NCBI RefSeq assembly: GCF_900094555.1
Contig: NZ_FMAC01000019.1
Coordinates: 23,457 to 87,456, forward strand
Reading direction: 5' to 3'
Origin: Martinezella hainanensis
GTDB taxonomy: Bacteria; Pseudomonadota; Alphaproteobacteria; Rhizobiales; Rhizobiaceae
DNA length: 64,000 nucleotides
In this document: positions 16,535 to 25,835 of the stretch, in pieces
Position numbering within the stretch: the stretch's first letter is position 1
How the letters are laid out: every line of letters starts with the position of its first letter
Notes under the pieces: generated by a model
What the model saw: only the letters and a program-made list of their open reading frames with translations
What the model was told of the DNA's origin: nothing
The model's database searches: none
Position numbers and translations under genes: made by a program

Positions 16535-18598
16535 TCAGATATCGAGGTCTTCGGCAAAGGCAGCCCGCTCCTGAATGAAGCGAAAACGAGCGTCGGCCTT
16601 GGTGCCCATCAGATTGTCGACGGCATCGCGGGTTCCCTCGAAATCGACCTCGTCGATCTCGACGCGCAGGAGCGTGCGCTTGGACGGATCCATCGTCGTT
16701 TCTTTGAGCTGGGCAGGCAACATTTCGCCCAGACCTTTGAAGCGGCTGATCTCGACCTTGCCCTTGCCCTTGAATTCCGTCGACATCAGCTCCTGTCGAT
16801 GGGCGTCGTCGCGGGCGTAGATGGATTTCGACCCCTGCGTGATTTTGTAGAGCGGCGGGACGGCCAGGAAGAGATGACCCTGGCGGATCAGCTCGGGCAT
16901 CTCCTGATAGAAGAAGGTGATCAGCAGCGAAGCGATGTGGGCGCCGTCGACGTCAGCATCGGTCATCACCACGATGCGCTGATAGCGAAGGTCTTCCTCG
17001 CGGTATTTCGTGCGGGTGCCGCAGCCAAGCGCCTGGACCAGGTCGGTGATCTGCTGGTTGGCCGACAGCTTTTCGCGGCCGGCGCTGGCGACGTTGAGGA
17101 TCTTACCGCGCAGCGGCAGGATCGCCTGGTTCGTGCGGTTTCGCGCCTGCTTGGCCGAGCCACCTGCCGAATCGCCCTCGACGAGGAAAAGTTCGGCGCC
17201 TTCGGCAGCACTCTGCGAGCAATCCGCCAGCTTGCCGGGCAGGCGCAGCTTGCGCACGGCGGTCTTGCGGTTGACTTCCTTTTCCTTGCGGCGGCGCATG
17301 CGCTCTTCCGAGCGCTCGATCACCCATTCCAGCAGCTTTTCGGCTTCGCCCGGATTGTCGGTGAGGTAGTGATCGAAGGGGTCGCGCAGGGCGTTCTCGA
17401 CGAGGCGCTGGGCCTCGACGGTCGCAAGCTTGTCCTTGGTCTGGCCGACGAATTCCGGCTCGCGGATGAAGATCGACAACATGCCGACGCCCGAAATCAT
17501 CACATCGTCCGTGGTGATATTGGCCGCGCGCTTGTTCTGGGTGAGGTCGGCGTAGTTTTTCAGGCCCTTGGTGAGAGCGATGCGGAATCCCGCCTCATGC
17601 GTGCCGCCTTCCGGGGTCGGAATGGTATTGCAATAGGAGTGGATCTGCGGGTCGCCACCGTACCAGGTCATCGCCCATTCGAGCGAGCCGTGGCCGCTTT
17701 CCTTTTCCGACTTGCCGGCAAAGATCTCGCGGGTAACGGTGAACTCATTGCCCATCGTCGCCTTGAGATAATCCTTCAGGCCACCGGGGAAATGGAAAAC
17801 CGCCTTTTCCGGAACATCGGCGCCTTCCGGCGCCAGCTCGGGATCGCAGCTCCAGCGGATTTCGACGCCGCCGAACAGATAGGCCTTGGAACGGGCCATG
17901 CGGAAAACGCGGGCCGGCTCGAAGCGAGCGTGATCGCCGAAGATCTGCGGGTCTGGATGGAAGCGAACGCGCGTGCCGCGGCGGTTATGCACATCGCCCA
18001 GCTCCTCCAGGCCACCGACTGGCAGGCCGCGGGAGAAGCGCTGGCGATAGAGTTTGCGATTGCGGGCGACTTCGACTTCCAGATCATCGGACAGCGCATT
18101 GACGACGGACACACCTACGCCGTGCAGACCGCCAGAGGTCTCATAGGCCTTGCCATCGAATTTGCCGCCGGCATGCAGCTTGGTCATGATGACTTCGAGC
18201 GTCGACTTGCCGGGTACCTGCGGATGATTTTCCACGGGGATGCCGCGGCCGTTATCCGTGACGGTCAGATAGCCCTGCCGGTCGAGATAGACCTCGATGA
18301 AATTGGCGTGGCCGGCGACCGCCTCGTCCATGGCGTTGTCGATGACTTCGGCGAAAAGGTGGTGCAGCGCCTTTTCGTCCGTACCGCCGATATACATGCC
18401 GGGGCGCATGCGCACCGGCTCGAGCCCTTCGAGAACACGAATGGAGCTCGCGCCATATTCCTCCGACGAGGACGTCGTCGGAGCAGCCCGCTGCGCGGGC
18501 GCTGCGGCAGGCTTTTCTGCCTTTACCGCCGGCTTTTCCGCTGCTTCCGGTTTCGACGGGCGGGGGAGACCGGAGAAGAGATCGTTGCTGTTATCCAT
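16535..18598 (-). CDS. parE: DNA topoisomerase IV subunit B
   Basis: The ATPase subunit of topoisomerase IV, which decatenates daughter chromosomes. The 687-residue chain begins with a low-complexity linker rich in Ala, Pro, Lys and Glu (about 10-50). The GHKL ATPase domain follows (VIDNAMDEAVAG, TVTDNGRGIPV, TSGGLHGVGVSVVNALS), then the transducer and the TOPRIM domain (EGDSAGGSA, PLRGKILNV, DADVDGAHI). FKGLGEM lies near the end. The ATG at 18598 is chosen; the longer frame would add an unlikely 35-residue leader. The partner parC is not in this window. It is transcribed divergently from the exported hydrolase. Confidence 0.95.
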   Translation of the reverse strand: MDNSNDLFSGLPRPSKPEAAEKPAVKAEKPAAAPAQRAAPTTSSSEEYGASSIRVLEGLEPVRMRPGMYIGGTDEKALHHLFAEVIDNAMDEAVAGHANFIEVYLDRQGYLTVTDNGRGIPVENHPQVPGKSTLEVIMTKLHAGGKFDGKAYETSGGLHGVGVSVVNALSDDLEVEVARNRKLYRQRFSRGLPVGGLEELGDVHNRRGTRVRFHPDPQIFGDHARFEPARVFRMARSKAYLFGGVEIRWSCDPELAPEGADVPEKAVFHFPGGLKDYLKATMGNEFTVTREIFAGKSEKESGHGSLEWAMTWYGGDPQIHSYCNTIPTPEGGTHEAGFRIALTKGLKNYADLTQNKRAANITTDDVMISGVGMLSIFIREPEFVGQTKDKLATVEAQRLVENALRDPFDHYLTDNPGEAEKLLEWVIERSEERMRRRKEKEVNRKTAVRKLRLPGKLADCSQSAAEGAELFLVEGDSAGGSAKQARNRTNQAILPLRGKILNVASAGREKLSANQQITDLVQALGCGTRTKYREEDLRYQRIVVMTDADVDGAHIASLLITFFYQEMPELIRQGHLFLAVPPLYKITQGSKSIYARDDAHRQELMSTEFKGKGKVEISRFKGLGEMLPAQLKETTMDPSKRTLLRVEIDEVDFEGTRDAVDNLMGTKADARFRFIQERAAFAEDLDI

Positions 18599-18804
18599 AG
18601 AACTTCGAGCTGCTAGATTTGTCCTGGAGGGGCCAAAGCCCTTTATTATCGCATTTGTCGCCGCTATTCGCGAATCATCGTGATTCTGCCAGAAACGGCG
18701 CACAAGAGCGATGGCGCCCCGTTACGGGGCAAATTCAAGTAAAGAGATTTGCGTTGCCGGGTGAAGAATGGCAAGCCCGATGGCCGATCGGAGGAAGTAT
18801 CCGC

Positions 18805-19701
18805 ATGCCAATGTCCACAGCTCATTTGCCCATCCTGTCCGCAATCTCGGGCATTTTGCTTCTGGCGACAGGGCAGACCGCCTCGGCAGATATGTTGAAG
18901 CCGTTCAAGGACGAGCTGTTTTCCAATCAGACGGTCATCGAAAGCCACGACAACGGCGCCTTCCAGACGATCGATTACCAGGAAATGCGTGACATTAACG
19001 GCCGCGACCAGATTCCGGAAAAACGCGTGAAGCCGGCCTATGTCGATACCGGCGTGCGCTGGAAGGCGCAGGAAGACGAAACGTTACAACTCGGCGACCG
19101 CAAAGTGGATGTTACGCGCATAGGCCCGGCGTCGAAGCAGGCCTTTACCGTCATCTTCATCCACGGCCGCGGCGGCGACCGCAGGCTTGGCTCCAACGAC
19201 TATACGTTCGGCGGCAATTTCAACCGGCTGAAGAACCTGGCTTACCGCAACGGCGGCACCTATTACGCACCGAGCGTAAAAGGGTTCGACAGCAACGGGG
19301 TTGCCGATATCGCAGCGCTGATACGCTATTCCTACGAGCAGTCGGGCGGCAAGCCTGTGATCCTCACTTGCGCCTCCATGGGCAGCTTCGTCTGCTGGGG
19401 CATTACCCGCGATGCCGAAAGCGTCAAGCGCCTGAAAGGCATGGCGATCCTGAGCGGCGTCACCGATCCGGATTTCACCAAGAGCGCCTTCTACAAGGCA
19501 AAACTGCCGCTCTGGTTCACGCATGGCAGCAAGGATCCGGTCTACGCGGCTGCGGACCAGCAGGCCCTGTTTGAGAAACTTTACAAAGCGCACTATCCGA
19601 CACGTTTCACGCTTTTCGAAACCGGAAATCACGGAACGCCGGTGCGCATGACCGATTGGCGCAAGGTGCTCAACTGGATCGTCGATCCGCAGGCGTCGTG
19701 A
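18805..19701 (+). CDS. Exported alpha/beta hydrolase
   Basis: A 298-residue secreted alpha/beta hydrolase. A signal peptide (ends TGQTASA-D, around residue 31) is followed by the fold's VIFIHGRGGDR oxyanion region, a nucleophile elbow TCASMGS (Ser in CxSxG form), the acid in HGSKDPVY and the histidine in ETGNHGTPV. GAGGAAG eight bases before the ATG at 18805 sets the start. It is probably a periplasmic esterase or lipase-like enzyme; the substrate is unknown. A longer in-frame ORF begins in the parE leader region but has no ribosome-binding site. Confidence 0.78.
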   Translation: MPMSTAHLPILSAISGILLLATGQTASADMLKPFKDELFSNQTVIESHDNGAFQTIDYQEMRDINGRDQIPEKRVKPAYVDTGVRWKAQEDETLQLGDRKVDVTRIGPASKQAFTVIFIHGRGGDRRLGSNDYTFGGNFNRLKNLAYRNGGTYYAPSVKGFDSNGVADIAALIRYSYEQSGGKPVILTCASMGSFVCWGITRDAESVKRLKGMAILSGVTDPDFTKSAFYKAKLPLWFTHGSKDPVYAAADQQALFEKLYKAHYPTRFTLFETGNHGTPVRMTDWRKVLNWIVDPQAS

Positions 19702-19840
19702 AACATTCTCGCAATCCGACTTAATTTTCCGGATAAGCATTTTTTCAAACGATTTGAGCCGATTTCGACCGCATTCGATAACTTTCCTTTCCCTTTCCTT
19801 TTTGTTAGTCCGAAGACGGATCAAGGGGGAGAATATCGGA

Positions 19841-20611
19841 ATGACGAAGACCATACGGCCGCTTCTGGCTGGAAACTGGAAGATGAACGGCACGCGCGCG
19901 AGCCTGGATCAGATCAAGGCGATCGCGGACGGCGTCAAGGCGCCGCTGTCGGAGAAGATCGATACGCTGCTCTGCCCCCCAGCCACCTTGCTCTATGTCG
20001 CGACGGCACTTTGCGACGACAGCCCGCTGGCCATCGGCGCACAGGATTGTCATCAGCAGGTCAGTGGCGCGCATACCGGCGATATTTCGGCCGAAATGAT
20101 CGCCGACTGCTTTGGTACCCACGTCATCGTCGGCCATTCAGAGCGCCGGAGGAATCACGCGGAAAGCGACATGCTGGTGCGCGCCAAGGCGCAGGCGGCC
20201 CATGATGCTGGCCTCATCGCCATTGTCTGCATCGGCGAAACCGCTTACGAGCGCAACAGCGGCCAGACGCTCGAGGTGCTGAAGCGGGAGCTCGTGGGCT
20301 CTATTCCGGATGATTCCACAGCGCAGACGACTGTGATCGCCTACGAGCCGGTCTGGGCGATCGGCACCGGCGTAGTCCCAACCCAGGAGAACGTGGAGGA
20401 AGCACATGCGTTCATCCGAGCCGAGCTCATCGAGCGCTTCGGCAAGGAGGGGGCGAATATGCGAATCCTCTATGGTGGATCGGTCAGTGGCGCCAATGCG
20501 CGTGACCTTTTGGATGTTCCGCATGTCAACGGCGTGCTTGTCGGCGGCCAGAGCTTGAAAGCAGTCGACTTCCTTGCCATTTATGCCGCATTCGAACGGC
20601 AGTTCGCCTGA
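19841..20611 (+). CDS. tpiA: Triosephosphate isomerase
   Basis: Interconverts dihydroxyacetone phosphate and glyceraldehyde-3-phosphate. The 256-residue TIM barrel has GNWKMNG (Asn, Lys), the electrophilic His in GHSERR, the catalytic Glu in AYEPVWAIGTG and the phosphate-binding YGGSV near the end. AAGGGGGA precedes the ATG at 19841. It is followed 113 bases later by secG, a common neighbour in rhizobia. The upstream 139 bases are T-rich and probably contain its promoter. Confidence 0.96.
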   Translation: MTKTIRPLLAGNWKMNGTRASLDQIKAIADGVKAPLSEKIDTLLCPPATLLYVATALCDDSPLAIGAQDCHQQVSGAHTGDISAEMIADCFGTHVIVGHSERRRNHAESDMLVRAKAQAAHDAGLIAIVCIGETAYERNSGQTLEVLKRELVGSIPDDSTAQTTVIAYEPVWAIGTGVVPTQENVEEAHAFIRAELIERFGKEGANMRILYGGSVSGANARDLLDVPHVNGVLVGGQSLKAVDFLAIYAAFERQFA

Positions 20612-20698
20612 AGCAACAACTTGCCCGGAGTTCCGGCCTTAAAAGGACTTGGAATAGGCGAGAGCCTCATGTAAAGAGCCGCGAGCTTTTATTTTTGA

Positions 20699-20713
20699 TG
20701 CCCGCACCGGGCA
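20699..20713 (+). promoter_or_regulatory. Hairpin in the secG leader
   Basis: TGCCCG-CAC-CGGGCA is a perfect 6-bp stem ending 11 bases before the secG ATG and overlapping the ribosome-binding region (CAGGA). It could modulate translation initiation; no evidence beyond position. Confidence 0.3.
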
Positions 20714-20724
20714 GGACTGGACCT

Positions 20725-21243
20725 ATGCAAACCGTACTGCTTGTCATCTATCTCATGGTTGTCGTCGCCCTTATCGGCGTGGTGCTGATTCAGCGCTCCG
20801 AAGGTGGCGGCCTCGGCATCGGCGGCGGATCGGGCTTCATGTCTGCGCGCGGTACGGCCAATGCGCTGACGCGTACGACGGCCATTCTTGCGGCGCTCTT
20901 CTTCGCACTTGCGCTCGGCATGAACGTGCTGTCCCGCTTCGAAGCTCGGCCGACCGACATTCTCAACCGTATCCCGAGCACGGCCGGTCAGGGTAACGGC
21001 ATTCTCGATTCGCTTGGTGGCCAGAAGAGTTCCGCCCCGGCAACCACCCCGGCGAAGCCGGCCGACAATAGCGGCGTTCCGAACAGCGGCGCAGTCGCTC
21101 CGCAGTCGCAGGCGACGCCGCCCGCTGCGACGAATCAGGCAGCTCCTGCCCAGCAGGCTCCGACCGCGACCGGCCAGCAGACCGCGCCGGCAACGACGAC
21201 TCCTGCGCCAGCCGACAACGGCGGCGTTCCGACCGGTAAGTAA
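20725..21243 (+). CDS. secG: Preprotein translocase subunit SecG
   Basis: The small SecYEG partner at the inner membrane. The 172-residue protein has the SecG core in its first 75 residues: TM1 (MQTVLLVIYLMVVVALIGVVLI), the polar loop RSEGGGLGIGGGSGFMSARGTANALTRTT and TM2. The rest is an Ala/Pro/Gln/Thr-rich, probably unstructured tail of about 95 residues, typical of rhizobial SecG but absent from E. coli SecG. The ATG at 20725 is the natural start; ATG codons at 20695/20698 would put a hairpin in the coding sequence. Confidence 0.93.
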   Translation: MQTVLLVIYLMVVVALIGVVLIQRSEGGGLGIGGGSGFMSARGTANALTRTTAILAALFFALALGMNVLSRFEARPTDILNRIPSTAGQGNGILDSLGGQKSSAPATTPAKPADNSGVPNSGAVAPQSQATPPAATNQAAPAQQAPTATGQQTAPATTTPAPADNGGVPTGK

Positions 21244-21265
21244 TTCCGGTCGCCGAAGATCATCC

Positions 21266-21299
21266 CCGGCAGGTCCTCGGATCTGCCGGTTTTGTTTTG
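21266..21299 (+). terminator. Rho-independent terminator of secG
   Basis: A 10-bp stem (CCGGCAGGTC / GATCTGCCGG, one G-U pair) with a CTCG tetraloop is followed by TTTTGTTTT. It separates secG from pyrG. Confidence 0.85.
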
Positions 21300-21386
21300 T
21301 CCATATTCCGCGTTCTGTAGCCAAAATTCCGGAAACGAATTTTAGGGCTAGCGGAATCATTTGTGAAAAGGTATCCGGTGACTCCC

Positions 21387-23015
21387 ATGGCGCGATATGT
21401 ATTCATCACTGGCGGCGTGGTTTCTTCCCTCGGAAAAGGAATTGCGGCTGCGGCTCTCGGAGCGTTGTTGCAGGCTCGTGGTTATCGAGTCCGCCTACGC
21501 AAACTCGACCCCTATCTGAACGTGGACCCGGGCACGATGAGCCCGACCCAGCACGGCGAGGTCTTCGTCACTGACGACGGTGCGGAAACCGACCTCGATC
21601 TCGGCCACTACGAGCGCTTCACCGGCCGATCGGCCACGAAGACCGACAACATCACCACCGGTCGCATCTACAAGAACATCATCGACAAGGAACGCCGCGG
21701 CGACTATCTCGGCGCAACCGTCCAGGTCATTCCGCACGTCACCAACGAGATCAAGGATTTCGTGACGGAAGGCAATGAGGACTACGATTTCGTCATCTGC
21801 GAGATCGGCGGCACGGTCGGCGATATCGAAGCCATGCCTTTCATGGAAGCGATCCGCCAGCTCGGCAACGACCTGCCGCGCGGCACCGCAGTCTACGTTC
21901 ATCTGACGCTGATGCCGTATATTCCAGCCGCCGGCGAGCTGAAGACGAAGCCGACACAGCATTCCGTCAAGGAACTGCAGGCACTCGGCATTCATCCCGA
22001 CATCCTGCTCGTGCGTGCCGACCGGGAAATCCCCGAAGCTGAACGCCGCAAGCTGTCGCTGTTCTGCAACGTGCGGGAATCTGCCGTTATTCAGGCGCTC
22101 GACGTCGCGAATATTTATGACGTGCCGATGGCCTACCACAAGGAAGGCCTCGACAATGAAGTGCTGGCCGCTTTCGGCATCGAGCCGGCTCCGAAGCCGC
22201 GCCTCGAGCAGTGGGAAGAGGTTTGCAACCGTATCCGCACGCCGGAAGGCGAGGTGACCATCGCCATCGTCGGCAAATATACCGGCCTGAAGGATGCCTA
22301 TAAGTCGCTGATCGAGGCGCTGCATCACGGCGGCATCGCCAACCGGGTCAAGGTCAAGCTCGAATGGATCGAGTCCGAGGTTTTCGAAAAGGAAGATCCG
22401 GCGCCATATCTCGAAAAGGTTCACGGCATTCTCGTGCCCGGCGGCTTCGGCGAACGCGGTTCGGAAGGCAAGATCCTGGCAGCTCGCTTCGCGCGCGAGC
22501 GCAAGGTGCCTTATTTCGGAATCTGCTTCGGCATGCAGATGGCCGTCATCGAAGCGGCCCGCAATCTGGCTGGTGTCGAACATGCCTCGTCGACCGAATT
22601 TGGTCCCACCAAGGAGCCGGTCGTTGGCTTGATGACCGAATGGCTGAAGGGTAACGAGCTGCAGAAGCGCACGGCATCCGGCGATCTTGGCGGCACCATG
22701 CGTCTCGGCGCCTACAAGGCGGCCCTGAAAAAGGGCACGAAGATCTCCGAGATCTACGGCTCGACCGATATTTCGGAGCGCCATCGCCACCGCTATGAAG
22801 TCAACATCGACTACAAGGCGAAGCTGGAAGATTGCGGCTTGACCTTCTCCGGCATGTCGCCGGATGGCGTCCTGCCGGAGACGATCGAATATGCTGATCA
22901 TCCGTGGTTCATCGGCGTGCAGTACCACCCGGAACTGAAGTCCCGGCCGCTGGAACCGCATCCGCTGTTCTCAAGCTTCATCGAAGCGGCGACGGAACAG
23001 AGCCGGCTGGTATAG
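21387..23015 (+). CDS. pyrG: CTP synthase
   Basis: Makes CTP from UTP, glutamine and ATP. The 542-residue protein has the synthetase domain (1-267; GGVVSSLGKGIAAAALG P-loop, DPYLNVDPGTMSP) and a C-terminal class I glutamine amidotransferase domain with the nucleophile in GICFGMQMA and the HPE of the triad in QYHPELKSRP. Length is standard. The ATG at 21387 is preferred; a GTG 24 bases upstream is also in frame. The terminator-like half of a palindromic repeat follows directly. Confidence 0.97.
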   Translation: MARYVFITGGVVSSLGKGIAAAALGALLQARGYRVRLRKLDPYLNVDPGTMSPTQHGEVFVTDDGAETDLDLGHYERFTGRSATKTDNITTGRIYKNIIDKERRGDYLGATVQVIPHVTNEIKDFVTEGNEDYDFVICEIGGTVGDIEAMPFMEAIRQLGNDLPRGTAVYVHLTLMPYIPAAGELKTKPTQHSVKELQALGIHPDILLVRADREIPEAERRKLSLFCNVRESAVIQALDVANIYDVPMAYHKEGLDNEVLAAFGIEPAPKPRLEQWEEVCNRIRTPEGEVTIAIVGKYTGLKDAYKSLIEALHHGGIANRVKVKLEWIESEVFEKEDPAPYLEKVHGILVPGGFGERGSEGKILAARFARERKVPYFGICFGMQMAVIEAARNLAGVEHASSTEFGPTKEPVVGLMTEWLKGNELQKRTASGDLGGTMRLGAYKAALKKGTKISEIYGSTDISERHRHRYEVNIDYKAKLEDCGLTFSGMSPDGVLPETIEYADHPWFIGVQYHPELKSRPLEPHPLFSSFIEAATEQSRLV

Positions 23016-23100
23016 AGCGCTTCATCGAAGCGCTCTACATCTTTGCTTTTACGCAGTTCCGGACGGAAAACCGCTACGCACTTTTCCTGGAACTGCTTTG
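23013..23100. repeat. RIME-like bipartite palindromic repeat
   Basis: Two palindromes side by side. The first is TAGAGCGCTTC-ATC-GAAGCGCTCTA (23013-23037), which overlaps the pyrG stop and is followed by T-rich sequence, so it may end the pyrG transcript. The second runs from GCAGTTCC (23053-23060) to GGAACTGC (23089-23096) with an inner GGAAAA/TTTTCC pair. Such paired palindromes are typical of rhizobial intergenic mosaic elements; I recognise the CCGGACGGAAAACCGCT core from memory as a common rhizobial repeat, not from a search. The second half encodes the last residues of the leftward FtrA-like gene. Confidence 0.65.
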
Positions 23101-24080
23101 AGGGCTGCAAATCGCTTGCGGTAGTCGCTCGGGCTCACCGCAAGCCTCTCCCGAAAATGATGGCGCATGGTGGCGAGCGATCCAAAACCGCTGGCCGCCG
23201 CCACATCGTCAAGCGAAATGGCAGCTTGCTTTTCCAGCAGGTCTCGCGCTCGCCGCAGCCGCTCGCTGAGCAGCCATTCACCCGGCGCCATGCCGGTAGT
23301 CGCCTCGAAACGGCGCTGGAAGGTCCGGACGCTCATGCCGGCCCGCGCTGCCAGTGCGGTAATGGGTTGTTCTTCCTGCAGGCGTTCGCGCATCCATTCA
23401 AGCAAAGGCCCCAGACGCGCGCCTTCGCGCTGCCTCAGAACCGGAGTCTCGATATATTGCGCCTGGCCACCTTCGCGATGAGGTGGCACCACCAGACGAC
23501 GCGCGACGCTGTTGGCGATGTCAGGTCCGAAATCGCGGCGCACCACATGCAGGCAGAGGTCGATGGCGGCAGCGCTGCCGGCGGCCGTCAGTACGCTATC
23601 CTCATCGACATAGAGAACATCAGCATCGACGGTGATGTCCGGATAGCGCTCGGCGATAGAATCGACATAACGCCAATGCGTCGTCGCCTTTCGGCCGGCG
23701 AGCAGTCCCGCCGCGGCAAGAACCGCCACGCCGGAGCAAAGTGACATGATGCGCACGCCGCGGCGGCTGGCCGCCTGCAGTTCGGCTACCAATGGGGCAG
23801 GGACCGGCGTCCCGATACCTCGCCATCCGGGCACGACGATCAGGTCGGCATCTGAAATGACTTCCAGCCCATGATCGACCTGCACCGTCAGCCCACCGGC
23901 GGCGCGCAGAGGGCCGTCCTCGATCGCGCAGGCGGAAAAGCGATACCAATCCTCCCCCATCTCCGGACGCGGCAGACCGAAGATTTCGTAAGCGACGCCG
24001 AATTCGAACGTGCACAGCCCGTCATAGACGAGGGCGACGACATGCGGGCCGAGAAGATTGGCGTGGTCTGCATTTGGCAT
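23049..24080 (-). CDS. GlxA/FtrA-type AraC-family regulator
   Basis: A 343-residue transcription factor with an N-terminal DJ-1/PfpI (class I amidotransferase-like) domain (about 12-180, cysteine in IMSLCSGVAVLAAAG) and a C-terminal AraC double helix-turn-helix (about 225-325; ITALAARAGMSVRTFQRRFEA, then SLDDVAAASGFGSLATMRHHFRE). The divergent rhodanese gene is the likely target; this pairing recurs in proteobacteria. Its final residues, VPGKVRSGFPSGTA, are encoded by a palindromic repeat, so the natural C-terminus was probably altered. Starts at 24080, 24101 or 24152 are all possible; none has a good ribosome-binding site. Confidence 0.87.
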   Translation of the reverse strand: MPNADHANLLGPHVVALVYDGLCTFEFGVAYEIFGLPRPEMGEDWYRFSACAIEDGPLRAAGGLTVQVDHGLEVISDADLIVVPGWRGIGTPVPAPLVAELQAASRRGVRIMSLCSGVAVLAAAGLLAGRKATTHWRYVDSIAERYPDITVDADVLYVDEDSVLTAAGSAAAIDLCLHVVRRDFGPDIANSVARRLVVPPHREGGQAQYIETPVLRQREGARLGPLLEWMRERLQEEQPITALAARAGMSVRTFQRRFEATTGMAPGEWLLSERLRRARDLLEKQAAISLDDVAAASGFGSLATMRHHFRERLAVSPSDYRKRFAALKAVPGKVRSGFPSGTA

Positions 24081-24166
24081 GATTTTGACGCTATATGGCA
24101 TTTCGGCCAATTTCAACCGCTGGATCGCTGAGGCATGATTGTCCCGAACCAAAGAAGGAGCGTTCC

Positions 24167-24559
24167 ATGTCCCTAGTCAGTGATATCCCTGCCGCAGCGC
24201 CGAGCCTCGTCGCGGAGCACTATGCCCAGAAGCTTGCCTTCGAGACCGATTGCTCCGACGTCCATCAGTCAATGACATCGGGCAATGTCGATTTCGTTCT
24301 GCTCGATGTTCGCGGGCCGGCCATGTTCCAGGAGCAGCATATTCCCGGCGCGCTCAACCTGCCGCATGGCAAGATGACCGCGCGCAAGATGGCGGAGTGG
24401 CCGGACGATACGTTGTTCGTCGTCTACTGCGCAGGGCCGCATTGCAACGGCACCGACAAAGCGGCCTTGCGTCTGGGCACGCTCGGCAAGCGCGTCAAGG
24501 TGATGATCGGCGGCATCACCGGTTGGGCGGATGAGGGCTATCCGTTCGAGGTGGGATGA
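24167..24559 (+). CDS. Rhodanese-domain sulfurtransferase-like protein
   Basis: A 130-residue single rhodanese domain. The catalytic cysteine is C88 in the loop CAGPHC, with another cysteine at 93, and the domain ends with the usual MIGGITGWADEGYPFE. Rhodanese domains carry sulfur as a persulfide; the acceptor is unknown. AAGGAG lies six bases before the ATG at 24167. The gene is divergent from the FtrA-like regulator, which probably controls it, and it has its own terminator. Confidence 0.88.
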   Translation: MSLVSDIPAAAPSLVAEHYAQKLAFETDCSDVHQSMTSGNVDFVLLDVRGPAMFQEQHIPGALNLPHGKMTARKMAEWPDDTLFVVYCAGPHCNGTDKAALRLGTLGKRVKVMIGGITGWADEGYPFEVG

Positions 24560-24569
24560 AAGATCGACA

Positions 24570-24606
24570 GGGCAGGCCCAGTGTTCGCCGGGTCTGCCCA
24601 TTTTTG
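24570..24606 (+). terminator. Rho-independent terminator of the rhodanese gene
   Basis: GGGCAGGCCC and GGGTCTGCCC form a 10-bp stem with one G-U pair, followed by ATTTTTG. Confidence 0.8.
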
Positions 24607-24702
24607 TGACACTGCGAAAAACTTCGGCATCTACGTCATTTGACTATCGCGCCACTTCGGTTTCCGTGCCACTGTGCGAGTAAGCATAACGGGAACAAAA
24701 GT

Positions 24703-25752
24703 ATGATCCTCAATCCATTTGACGATGGCGCCGAGCGGCCGAAAGCCAAGATCGCCATCACATTCACGCTTTTGATTGTTTTCAATATTGCTGCCTGGAT
24801 CTGGGCCTGGATCGCCTTCGCCGACAGGCCGTCGCTGCTCGGCATTGCGCTGCTCGCCTATATGTTCGGTCTTCGCCATGCCTTCGATGCCGATCATATC
24901 GCGGCCATCGACAATGTCGTGCGCAAGCTCATTCAGGAAAAGAAACAGCCCTATGCCGTCGGCTTCTTCTTCTCGCTTGGCCATTCCTCGATCGTCGTCA
25001 TCGCCTCCATCCTGATTGCGGCGACGGCGGCGGCCATGCAGAGCCAGCTCGATTCCTTCCATGATGTCGGCGGTGTCATTGGCACGACGGTTTCGGCGGT
25101 ATTCCTGCTGCTGATCGGCATTGCCAATCTCTTCGTCCTCAAAGGTGTATGGTCTGCCTTCCGGCGGGCGCAGAGGGGCGAGAGGATCGCGGATGAGGAT
25201 CTTGATACGTTGCTTGCCGGCGGCGGCTTTCTGGCGCGGATCTTCCGGCCGATGTTCAAGGTCGTCACTCGCTCCTGGCACATGTATCCGATCGGCTTCC
25301 TGTTCGGTCTCGGCTTCGATACCGCAACGGAGATAGGTGTTCTCGGCATTTCCGCCGCTCAGGCTGCGCAGGGCATGTCCTTCTGGACCATCCTTGTCTT
25401 TCCGGCGCTATTCACCGCTGGCATGTCGTTGATGGATACGCTCGATAGCACGCTGATGACAGGGGCCTATGGCTGGGCTTTCGTCAAACCGGTGCGCAAG
25501 CTCTGGTACAATCTGACGATCACCGCGGCTTCCGTCGTCGTCGCCGTCTTCATCGGCGGCATTGAAGCCCTCGGTCTGATCGCCGACAAGCTTGGTCTCG
25601 AAGGGAGCTTCTGGAGCTTTGTCGGTGAACTCAACGACAATCTTGCCAATTTCGGTTTCGCCGTCGTCGGCATCTTCCTCTTGAGCTGGCTGGTTTCTAC
25701 CGTCCTCTACAAAACCGGGGGCTACGACAACTTGCAGATCAATCGCTCCTGA
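24703..25752 (+). CDS. NiCoT-family nickel/cobalt permease
   Basis: A 349-residue inner-membrane transporter with about eight TM segments. The metal-selectivity signature RHAFDADHI is present in TM2, as are LGHSS, GFDTATEI and GMSLMDTLD, the other NiCoT signatures. It takes up Ni2+ and/or Co2+; which metal cannot be told from sequence alone. No hydrogenase, urease or cobalamin genes are next to it, and I see no cobalamin riboswitch upstream. The ATG at 24703 is chosen over one at 24640. Confidence 0.92.
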   Translation: MILNPFDDGAERPKAKIAITFTLLIVFNIAAWIWAWIAFADRPSLLGIALLAYMFGLRHAFDADHIAAIDNVVRKLIQEKKQPYAVGFFFSLGHSSIVVIASILIAATAAAMQSQLDSFHDVGGVIGTTVSAVFLLLIGIANLFVLKGVWSAFRRAQRGERIADEDLDTLLAGGGFLARIFRPMFKVVTRSWHMYPIGFLFGLGFDTATEIGVLGISAAQAAQGMSFWTILVFPALFTAGMSLMDTLDSTLMTGAYGWAFVKPVRKLWYNLTITAASVVVAVFIGGIEALGLIADKLGLEGSFWSFVGELNDNLANFGFAVVGIFLLSWLVSTVLYKTGGYDNLQINRS

Positions 25753-25835
25753 CGCATCATCGGCCCATGGAGCAGGCATGCCGTGACTGGACATCGTTTT
25801 TGCGATTCCAGTTATCTGCAATGAGGGCCACAGTC

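Noticed and set aside
16520..18616. A 698-codon open frame on the + strand
   Set aside because: It is the exact antisense of parE, which has all topoisomerase IV motifs. Long antisense frames are expected in high-GC genes with strong codon bias.
21495..22961. A 488-codon open frame on the - strand
   Set aside because: Antisense to pyrG, with no motif of its own.
24607..24702. Cobalamin or nickel riboswitch before the NiCoT gene
   Set aside because: The region is under 100 bases and has no recognisable B12-box or NiCo-type helices.
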